A DNA stretch of 64,000 nucleotides from assembly GCA_903813345.2 (NCBI GenBank), contig CAIIXF020000009.1:29922740-29986739 (forward strand). The letters are read 5' to 3'. The notes under the pieces are model-generated. The model was not told the origin of the DNA, searched no databases, and was given only the letters and a program-made list of their open reading frames with translations. A program made the translations under genes and the position numbers. Positions 26,801 to 38,800 of this stretch are shown here, piece after piece (position 1 is the first letter of the stretch; each line of letters begins with the position of its first letter). Source of the DNA: Owenia fusiformis. Lineage: Eukaryota > Annelida > Polychaeta > Sabellida > Oweniidae.

Positions 26801-29800
26801 GAAGTTGGCTTCAAGTCAAATCTTAAAACGCCTATAACTTTCTAAATACTTGAGCTAGAATGTTAAAATAAAAAGCATTTTGAAGCTGACAACATTACGC
26901 AAATTTTGTTTATTATTTCATTTTTCAGTTAATGTGACAATTGAGTGAAATTCCAAGTTATAATAGATCATTTTGCTTGCAGTTTTATAGGATCTGCATG
27001 TTGCTCAATATGTACTTGGATACTGTGGGTATGATTAGAAATTCTATTTAGAACTATCATAAAAAATTTAATGTAGAAATTGCTTGCTATGATATTTTTT
27101 TAATGAAAATGTGTCATTCACTTATTGTACAGTACATTTTTATTGTTAGCTTTATTTATTTATTTATTGTACTTCAAAAACTGAACTTTGGTTTGCCAAA
27201 GAAAGGATGGCCCATGTGTTTTGACAGGTACACCCCAGTTGTCTGAAATCCAGTTGTCCGAAACCCATGACTCCGAAAAATAAAGTCATAATTTACAGAG
27301 AAAGGGGGGACGTACTTAAGCTTAGGCCAGTTCCATGCCATGTATTTGGCCAAATTAATGGCATGGACGCATTCTGATGTTCATAGATCCCTCACTTTGA
27401 ATTGCATCCATTGCATGGCGTTACCAGAATGGCAGGAACGGGGGATTTATTTTACATTGAGATTCTTAAAAAGGTTAAATCAAAACACAATACATGTATA
27501 TATTACGGAACGGTTTATCTATCTTCTTCAATATCTTTTATATGGGCAAAATAAAATGAAACATTTTGAAACAGATAAAATAATTTAACGCATAGAACTT
27601 AAAATAAAACAGTATACATATTACATTGTCAAAATATTTAGTTGCATTTAATTTCTTAGTCTCTGTCTCTCATCAAATCGTAAAAGAACAAAAGATTCTA
27701 AACTTTATCAATTGGGATCAACTGGAAATGAAGACAGGCTGTCGCCATCACTTTATCCTTTTGAACTTAATCTCTATTTCTCGAACAGAGTACGTAAGTG
27801 AAGAATACGTTTTGGTTTCAAAAGATGTACACATCAACTTTACTAAATAAATGCCCACTGGCTTGGGAAAGCTATTTTCCCTTTTATGAACGCCCATCAC
27901 CCATTGGAAAAATGTTGTTCCCTCTCAAAAAAGGCCTATGGGCCATAAAGAAAATTGGTTTAAAAATTGTAGACCCCTATGTATGTTATGTAAACACCAC
28001 TTTGCAATGAGAATAACACAATTTTACTTTGTTTGTTTGAACATCTATATCTCCTGTATATGCATTTGTACTTTCATCTTTTGACAGTTTTATTAAATAC
28101 CAGCCCATAAAGGAATCGTTCAGTTGATGAAATTTACTCTCAAATGCACCCTTCACCAATGAAAGAGTGCTCGTTCATAGAGCTGTAAGCTGTACTTTTC
28201 GGATAACTGGGTTTCGGAGAATTGGGTTTCGGACAACTGGGTTGACCCCGTTTTGACACTATTAATCTAGAAAATCTGTTTTAATTTGGATCTACAAACT
28301 GGATGTAATCTACATAAGATGGATACATTCTAAAAGACTGCACAATTTGAGTCAAAATTCTCTTTTCAAGTACAATAGTATTGTATGACACACAGGGCAT
28401 ATTTTGTATGTTCCATGATGTGGAACATTGGAAATAGGTTAATATGAAATTAAACCAAGAGTTTATAATGCATTTAAGAAAGAAGGTCATTCATGGTTCT
28501 GAGAAAGTTGCAAAATCTCTGCACATGTTATTTACTGAGTACTCAAATAGAATATTCCAAACTGAAACAATTTGATTCCAGATGTGATATCACAAAAATT
28601 CAGATTTTAGATTGGTAAGACATGTTTTGATTACATTTATGTGTTTCACAATTTCTATTTATTTTTATTTATTTCTCTAAGACATGTTTACATTACATTG
28701 ATCTGTTTTACGATTTATATTTATTTTTACGAGGTGTCAAAAAACCATTGTCTAATTTCGAATTCTTTGAAGTCCATGCTAATTTATGTATACTGAACTA
28801 TTTCAATAATGAAAACACTTTTTGTGTTACCCACATATATTAAACTACATCTTTACCTTTGCTGGCTGCTGTAATGTATTTACTAATTCTTGAGATTGAG
28901 CTAGATCATTTTGAAGTTTCTGTACCTGCAATATAAAATCAAGGGATGAAAACTTGATGTAGCATTTTTCTATAATGTATATCTGTTTGATGAAAAACTA
29001 TTATTTTTGCAATACATGTCATTGAACCTGAAATCAAATGATTGATTACCTTGTTCTGTGGAGAGCCAAATTTATTATTAGATGATTGCAAGCTAATTTT
29101 TTTAAATCTCAAGTAGGTTCAGTGCCAACTTGCTTCAATTCTGGGGAGATCGTATCACTATGATGAAATGAATATGTTATGATTCTAATGATATATCATT
29201 TAGGGGCCGGGTCAATATTTCAGTTTCCATCAAAAAAATGTAATTAATTTTTGTAAAATCTTAACCCCCCCCCCCTTCCTCATCTAACGAAAGTCAAAAT
29301 GTTTATTCACTCCCATTGTGAGTCAAGTCAAAATGTTGATTTGCATTCAGTGTAATATTAAGTACAACCTAAGCATACAATATCTGCTACATATCAATTT
29401 CTCTTACATATCTAATAGTATACTGGTATTTAATGATCATACCATTTCAGAAGACGAAACTCCAGGAAACTAAAAATCAATGTCTGTCACCTAATTTTTT
29501 AATTCCATTTTACACCCTCCCCTTAACATAATTGATTATGTTTTTTGATGGACATTGAAATGTTGACCTGGCCCCTTATGGTCTAAGGGAATATCCAGAA
29601 AACATTTTATAAATTAAACTTCTGTGATGAATAAATGCAAGGAATAGATAGACCATTCAGTTATTATTTTCTAATAGTAGCTCATTTTAGAGGGATTTCA
29701 CATTAAATGAAAGGTCTAGGTCCTTTGATAAAATACTTATTATCAAACTGATCATATTTCAATGTAGAGATATGATATATGGAAGGCATTCATTGATCAG

Positions 29801-32800
29801 TTCATTCAATTGTCCATCTATCATCCATTCATCTTTATGGGCAATAGCAGCAATACCCATTGATAGATTTGCCTTAACATTTTATAAGTTGCTGGTTTAA
29901 AAATGACTGACATTTTAGTGTCAATTTTACAATATTTTATGTATAACATATACGACTGTAAAAATATGTTTTAAATGTAAAAACATTATATAAGATAATG
30001 ATTAAGGTAGAGCTTCAATGTTGACTGATTTATTTCTAAGAGTCAGATTTTCTTGAAAAAAATCAAGGTGAAAGCTACTGTATAATGATAAAACATGTGA
30101 AAATTAGAAAGATTGACCATTTAGTTATTTCTAAAAAAATGTTTTAATTTTACATTGGTCTCAATGGGAAATTCTTTTTTATCTCATAATTTTTTTTTAT
30201 TTCATAAAAAATTGCATAATTCAGATTTTCGTCAAAAATTGTGATTATTCTATGAGAATACAAAAGTGTTTAAAAAAGTATTTATATTTATTATGAAAAT
30301 TCACCATCCAGATCTTGAGAAAAAATAAAATAACTTATAACTGAATATTATGAATCAGTGGAACAATATTATTATTCTATCGTATTACACGGTGCCAAGA
30401 ACCAAGAACCAGGCATAATATGACCGTCCAAAATCTATTGCAATACTTTCCCCTCCTCCTTTTGCATTTGTTGATATTTTTCTACATTTTTTAGGTTATT
30501 ATTTGCCATTAACAGCTTATCACCTTAGTTTTCGCCTTAGAGTAATGATCAAGAGCATACCAATAAAGAATGTTTGAAGTACTGTTGTGACAATGTGAAT
30601 TGAATGAGGCTCAAATGGCACATCTAAATACAAAAGATATTGTAAACATTTCATAAAATACCTCTGCCTCTGATTTTTGCTTTAATTCTGTCAGCTCATC
30701 TTGCAGAGTTTTCATCTTGGAGGAATGATCAAGAGCCTGCAATTAAAGAACGATTTGAAATATTTCAGAAATCATTCATATATGTTGAGGCTGAAACACA
30801 AACATTTATATGCAAGACAGAAACTATTCTAAAACATTATATTTAATACCTCTAACTCTGATCTTTGCCTTTCTTCTGTCAGGTTATTATTTGCTGCTAA
30901 CAGCTCTTCCTGTCGAGTTTTCATCTTCGAGGAATGATCGAGAGCCTGCAATTAAAGAACATTTTGAAATATTTCAGGAAATATTCATAGTGTTGAGGCT
31001 GAAACACAACATTTATATGCAAGATAGAAACTATTCTTTAACATTTTATTAAATAACTCTGCCTCTGATCTCTTTTTGACGTCTGTCAGTTATTATTTAC
31101 TGTAAACAGCTCATCCTGTAGAGTTTTCATCTTGGAGGAATGATCCAGAGCCTGCAATGAAAGAATGATTGGAAATATTGTAGAAATCATATGAATGCAT
31201 TGTGTTGGAGCTCAAATTGATCATGTGGATAGAAACTATTCTAGAACTTTTCATTGAACACCTCTGCCTCTGATCTTTGCTTTTCTTCTGTCAGGTTATT
31301 AGTTGCTGTTAACAGCTCATCTTGCAGAGTTTTCACCTGGGAGGAAAGATCAAGAGCCTGTAATTAAAGAATGATTTGAAATATTGTAGAAATCATATGA
31401 ATGCATTGTGTTGGAGCCCAAATAGATCATTTTGATGTAAATCATTATATATTTCATTAAATACCTCTGTCTCTGATCTTTGCTTTACTTCAGTCAGGTT
31501 ATTATTTGCTGTTAACAGCTCTTCCTGTAGAGTTTTCACCTGGGAGGAAAGATCCAGAGCCTGCAATTAAAGAATGATTTGATATTTTGTAGAAATCATA
31601 TGAATGCATTGTGTTGGAGCTCAAATTGATCATTTAGATGGAAACTACTCTAGAACATTTCATTAAATACCTCTGTCTCTGATCTTTGCTTTTCTTCTGT
31701 CAGGTTATTCTTTGCTGTTAACAGCTCTTCCTGTAGAGTTCTCACCTGGGAGGAAAGATCCAGAGCCTGCAATTAAAGAATGATTTGAAATATTGTAGAA
31801 ATAATATGAATGCATTGTGTTTGAGTTCAAATGGATCATGTAGATAGAAACTATTCTAGAACATTTCATTAAATACCTCTGCCTCTGTTCTATGCTTTAC
31901 TTCTGTCAAGTTATTAGTTGCTGTTAACAGCTCTTCCTGTAGAGTTTTCATCTTGGAGGAATGATCTAGAGCCTGCAATTAAAGAATGATTTGAAATATT
32001 GTAGAAATCATATGAATGCACAGTGTTGGAGCCCAAATAGATCATTTAGATGGAAGCCATTGTATATTTCATTAAATACCTCTGTCTCTGATCTTTGCTT
32101 TTCTTCTGTCAGGTTATTAGTTGCTGTTAACAGCTCTTTCTGTAGAGTTTTCATCTTGGAGGAAAGATCCAGTGCCTGCAATTAAAGAATGATTTGAAAT
32201 ATTGTAGAAATCATATGAATGCATTGTGTTGGAGCCCAAATGGATCATGTCAAAACTATACTAGAACATTCCATTAAATACCTCTGCCTCTGATCTTTGC
32301 TTTACTTCAGTCAGGTTATTATTTGCTGTTAACAGCTCTTCCTGTAGAGTTTTCACTTTAGAGGAAAGATCCAGTGCCTGCAATTAAAGAATGATTTGAA
32401 ATATTGTAGAAATCATATGAATGCATTGTATTGGAGCTCAAATTGATCATGTCGATAGAAACTACTCTAGAACATTTCATCGAATACCTCTGCCTCTGAT
32501 CTTTGCTTTTCTTCTGTCAAGTTATTATTTGCTGTTAACAGCTCTTCCTGTAGAGTTTTCACCTGGGAGAAAAGATCCAGAGCCTGCAATTAAAGAATGA
32601 TTTGAAATATTGTAGAAATCATATGAATGCATTGTATTGGAGCTCAAATGGATCATTTAGATGGAAACTACTCTAGAACATTTCATTGAATACCTCTGCC
32701 TCTGATCTTTGCTTTTCTTCTGTCAAGTTATTATTTGCTGTTAACAGCTCTTCCTGTAGAGTTTTCATCTTGGAGGAAAGATCCAGTGCCTGTAATTAAA

Positions 32801-35800
32801 GAATGATTTGAAATATTGTAGAAATCATATAAATGCACAGTGTTGGAGCCCAAATAGATCATTTAGATGTAAGTCATTATATATTGATAGAAATTATTCT
32901 AGAACATTCCATTAAATACCTCTGTCTCTGATCTTTGCTTTTCTTCTGTCAAGTTATTATTTGCTGTTAACAGCTCTTCCTGTAGAGTTTTCACCTGGGA
33001 GGAAAGATCCAGAGCCTGCAATTAAAGAATGATTGGAAATATTGTAAAAATCATATGAATGGATTGTGTTGGAGCTCAAATTGATCATGTCGATAGAAAC
33101 TATTCTAGAACATTTCATTAGATACCTCTGCCTCTGATCTTTGCTTTTCTTCTGTCAGGCTATTATTTGCTGTTAACATGTCATCTTGCAGAGTTCTAAT
33201 CTTGGAGGAATGATCAAGAGCCTGCAATTAAAGAATGATTGGAAATATTGTAGAAATCATATGAATGCATGGTGTTGGAGCTCAAATGGATCATTTAGAT
33301 GGAAACTATTCTAGAACATTTCATTAAATACCTCTGTCTCTGATCTGTGCTTTTCTTCTGTCAGGTTATTATTTGCTGTTAACAGCTCTTCTTGTAGAGT
33401 TTTCACCTGGTAGGAAAGATCCAGAGCCTGCAATTAAAGAATGATTTGAAATATTGTAGAAATCATATGAATGCATAGTGTTGGAGCTCGTGTGGATCAT
33501 TTAGATGGAAACCATTGTATATTTCATTAAATACCTCTGTCTCTGATCTTTGCTTTTCTTCTGTCAGGTTATTATTTGCTGTTAACAGCTCATCTTGCAG
33601 AGTTTTCATCTTGGAGGAATGATCAAGAGCCTGCAATGTAAGAATGATTGGAAATATTGTAGAAATCCTATGAATGCATTGTATTGGAGCTCAAATGGAT
33701 CATGTAGATAGAAACTATTCTAGAACATTTCATTGAATACCTCTGCCTCTGATCTTTGCTTTTCTTCTGTCAGGTTATTATTTGCTGTTAACAGCTCTTC
33801 CTGTAAAGTTTTCACCTGGGAGGAAAGATCAAGAGCCTGCAATTAAAGAAAAAGAATGATTTGAAATATTGAAGAAATCATATGAATGCACAGTGTTGAA
33901 GCCCAAATAGATCATTTAGATGTAAAGCATTATATATTTCGTTAAATACCCCTGTCTCTGATCTTTGCTTTTCTTCTGTCAGGTTATTATTTGCTGTTAA
34001 CAGCTCTTCCTGTAGAGTTTTCACCTGGGAGGAAAGATCCAGAGCCTGCAATTAAAGAATGATTTGAAATATTTTAGAAATCATATGAATGCATTGTGTT
34101 GGAGCTCAAATTGATCATTTAGATGGAAACTACTCTAGAACATTTCATCGAATACCTCTGCCTCTGATCTTTGCTTTTCTTCTGTCAGGTTATTATTTGC
34201 TGTTAATAGCTCTTCCTGTAGAGTTTTCATCTTGGAGGAATGATCAAGAGCCTGCAATTAAAGAATGATTTGAAATATTGTAGAAATCATATGAATGCAT
34301 TGTGTTGGAGATAAAATTGATCATATCGATAGAAACTATTCTAGAACATTTCATTGAATACCTCTGCCTCTGATCTTTGATTTTCTTCTTTCAAGTTATT
34401 ATTAGCTGTTAACAGCTCTTCCTGTAGAGTTTTCACTTGCGAGGAAAGATCTAGAGCCTGCAATTAAAGAATGATTTGAAATATTGTAGAAATCATATGA
34501 ATGCATTGTATTGGAGCCCAAATGGATCATTTAGATCGAAACTACTCTAGAACATTTCATCAAATACCTCTGCCTCTGATCTTTGCTTTTCTTTTGTCAG
34601 GTTATTATTTGCTGTTAATAGCTCATCTTGCAGAGTTTTCATCTTGGAGGAATGATCAAGAGCCTGCAATTAAAGAATGATGGGAAATATTGTAGAAATC
34701 ATATGAATGCATCATGTTGGAGCTCAAATTGATCATTTAGATGGAAACTATTCTAGAACATTTCATTAAATACCTCTGCCTCTGATCTTTGCTTTTCTTC
34801 TGTCAGGTTATTATTTGCTGTTAACAGCTCATCTTGCAGAGTTTTCACCTGGGAGGAAAGATCCAGAGCCTGAAATTAAAGAATGATTTGAAATATTGTA
34901 GAAATCATATGAATGCATTGTGTTGGAGCCCAAATAGATCATTTTGATGTAAATCATTATATATTTCATTAAATACCTCTGTCTCTGATCTTTGCTTTTC
35001 CTCTGTCAGGTTATTATTTGCTGTTAGCAGCTTTTCATGTAGAGTTCTCACCTGGGAGGAAAGATCAAGAGCCTGCAATTAAAGAATAATTTGAAATATT
35101 GTAGAAATCATATGAATGCATTGTGTTGGAGCTCAAATGGATTATTTAGATGAAAACTATTCTAGAACATTTCATTGCATACCTCTGCCTCTGATCTTTG
35201 CTTTACTTCAGTCAGGTTATTATTTGCATTTAACAGCTCTTCCTGTAGAGTTTTCACCCGGGATGAAAGATCCAGAGCCTGAAATTAAAGAATGATTTGA
35301 AATATTGTAGAAATCATATGAATGCATTGTGTTGGAGCCCAAATAGATCATTTTGATGTAAATCATTATATATTTCATTAAATACCTCTGTCTCTGATCT
35401 TTGCTTTTCCTCTGTCAGGTTATTATTTGCTGTTAACAGCTTTTCATGTAGAGTTTTCACCTTGGAGGAAAGATCCAGAGCCTGCAATTAAAGAATGATT
35501 TGAAATATTATAGAAATCATATGAATGCATTGTGTTGGAGCTCAAATGGATCATTTAGATTGAAACTATTCTAGAACATTTCATTGCATACCTCTGCCTC
35601 TGATCTTTGCTTTACTTCTGTCAGGTTATTATTTGCTGTTAACAGCTCTTCTTGTAGAGTTTTCACCTGGGAGGAATGATCCGGAGCCTGCAATTAAAGA
35701 ATGATTTGAAATATTGTAGAAATCATATGAGTGCATTGTATTGGAGCTCAAATTGATCATTTAGATGGAAACTACTCTAGAACATTTCATTGAATACCTC

Positions 35801-38800
35801 TGCCTCTGATCTTTGCAATTAAAGAATGATTTGAAATATTGTAGAAATCATATGAATGCATTGTGTTGGAGCTCATGTGGATCATGTAGATAGAAACTAT
35901 TTAGAACATTTCATTGAATGCCTCTGCCTCTGATCTTTGCTTTTCTTCTGTCAGGGTATTATTCACCTGTTGACTTTTCAACTGATTAGTGTTAGGCATT
36001 CAGGATGAAAAATTTGCAGTATATAGGATCACCCATTGGTGGGGACATGTTGTACACATTTGTGTTCTTGTTAAAGAAATAATTGTACAAACTACAATCA
36101 TGTGATCAGGCTCAATCTGTAACATTTAAATTAATGAATCTATTCTAAAGCATTTTGTATGAATATACCTTTTCCTCTGATCTCAACTTTTCTTCTTTCA
36201 AGTTACTATTAGCAATTAACAGCTCACTCTGTAGATTTTTCTTCTCAGCAGAATGATCCAGAGCCTACAATGGATTCTAATATGATACATGACGTCACAC
36301 TAGCTAAAACAATTGATTTACTGGTCTATATTGGAGTATGTATGACCAATAAAATTCATAGATGCAAAAAATCATGTTTCTTGTCTGTTTTATCATATTA
36401 GAATTGTAACAAAGACCTCGATTTTATGATTTATGTCAAATATATGACCTCAAAATTTATTCTGGCCATTGCCAAAGACCTCAATCGCTACGCGATTTCG
36501 GTATTTTAACAATGACCAGAATAAAATTTTCAGTCATATATTACGCCATAAATCATAAAATCTCGGTCTTTATTCCTTAAATAATGATTTGAAATATTGT
36601 AAAAACCAAACTTGTGTGGATTAAGGCTCAAACTACAATATTTAAAAGCATAAGACTTCCTATATATTTTCGAACATTTTGCTAAATACTCCTCCCTCTA
36701 ATCTTCTATTCTTTCGTTTACTTCTGTCAGACTGTTATTAACTATCAATAGCTCATCATGTAGAGTTTAAGAAATTGCTTAAATAGAAGAAATGTCATTG
36801 TCAAATATTCCATACCTTTGCCTCAGATTTTTCTTCTAAATCCTTCAGTTTTTTATGCCCATAAAGTAACTGATAAGTATAATGTGGTGGATGACGTACC
36901 ATTCAAATTAGAGTGATGGGCTAACATTGCAATGAAATGAGTAGAAATATTAAGTTTAAACCTCTAATTTTTTGTCTTCCAGCATCTGTCGGGACCTTGA
37001 TAGTTGCTGTGTAAGATCATCAATGTTTGATGCCTTCTTTTGAACCTGGAAAAAATGCTTCATATGTCATGCATTTATTTCATAAATTTTTTGAGAGAAA
37101 TAACATAAACCCATTGTCATGTCGATACATTGTACTATATTAGAAAGCTATGCTTAAAGCAAACTTTTTGGCAGCCCTTTAACTGTATTTAGAGCTTGAT
37201 ACTGCATGCTGAAAGGTACATTTAAAAAAAATTAAAAAAGTAGGCTACATTTAAAAATAGACTTTTAATGTTTTTATTTATTTTATTCATTTTTTAACGT
37301 GTAATGCCTATATTATTAACCTTTTCATTGGCAACTTCCAGTAATTTCTTTGTTTCTTCAAGGTTATTCCTAAGTCTGTCAATCTGAAATAATAATCACA
37401 TATAGTGTTTAGGTTTCCAATAGAAGGATTTGTTCGAATTAAAGTTTAATTTTTGACACTTAAAACAGTATACCTTACCTGAAATCTAAATCTAAATCGG
37501 GTACTCAGTATTGCGTTTCTAGTTATAAACTTAGAAGTATGATATTTGTATTTGGTAATTGAAATTTAATTTTTATCAGTGTGAGACGACATACAGAGAG
37601 GACAGCTAAAGATGAGTTTAAAACTTAAAAAGATATTAAACTTACTGTATTTGCCTTTAATTTGGCAAGCGCTTAATTTCAATAATTTGGCAGATCAAAT
37701 TAAATTGCCAATTCGAATTGTTACTCGGCACAGTATGCATATTCAGTGTATTTCTGTAATTTACTTGAAGAACCTAAATTCAATTGATGCCAATATAAAT
37801 TAGTGTGCTCACCTCCTCCAATGCTGGGTGAGTCCTTAGAAGATTTTCATATTCTGCTGTCATCCCTTCCTTTTTATATGCTAACAGCAAAAGTGTTAAC
37901 GTAGTAACGTCGTTTGGTGATTCATCAACACTCTTTTCTAGAACCTTAATTGCTTCTTTATTGTCACCAGTCTTTTGGAGGGCATATCCAAATGTATTCA
38001 TAGCGTCTATGTTCTTACTGTCAAGCACTCTGTTCTTCAAATTATCCAAAAAGGGCTTGCTGATACCTTCATCTTTGATGTATATATTGCACAGAATGTG
38101 CAATATCAATTGCATTGGCTCGGAGGTTATGTATGTTTCATTTGCTTTTTTCAAGTGTTCCTTTGCCTTTTCTTGATTTTTCATCAGTATATAGGCGATC
38201 GCATTGTTGAGATCAGATGGATCATATAGTGATGTCTGTCCTATCCTCTGTTCCACTATTTCTTGTGAATTTTCTACTTCAATAGCGTAAACAAGTGGTA
38301 TAGCAGTTTGGTAGTAGCGCAGAATAAGCTCTGAACTGAAGGTTTCAGGATCAGTGCCATCTTTGACAAGGAAGCTTGGTAATAATTGACCCTTTGACTC
38401 ATCTACTTGTCCATTGTTCTCTGTGTAACATCTTAGTCTCAGTTCTGTTGCATTGGATAGTATCATCTTCAGGTGGTGAAGCGCGTCATCCCCCACAACA
38501 TCTAACATCCTAACGTCCCATATGCAATCTTCACTGCTGTTTAACAAATGAAGTAGGTTATTGACTATAACACTTGGCAAGCGGTATATCTCTTTCTTGA
38601 CATGAAGAGATGCTTTTTCTATTATGTCCCTTTTATACTTGCCATCATACAATTTCTTTATACAGGAGTGCTTAACAAAGTCTTCTTGCAGCTGCTTTTT
38701 TATAAGCTTTAAAATTGTTTTTCTTTGAGCTTCATTCTCTTTGAATCCTTTCTTCAATTCCTTTTCAACAGATTCATCTCCAAATAGTGTTGTAAAGTCT

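Noticed and set aside
31057-31151. Counting this unit as a 25th functional array exon
   Set aside because: Donor lost, frame shifted and stop codon present.
30662-35687. 206-bp array considered as plain satellite DNA
   Set aside because: 24 units keep an open frame, constant phase and both splice sites, and similar exons continue outside the array (36169-36264).
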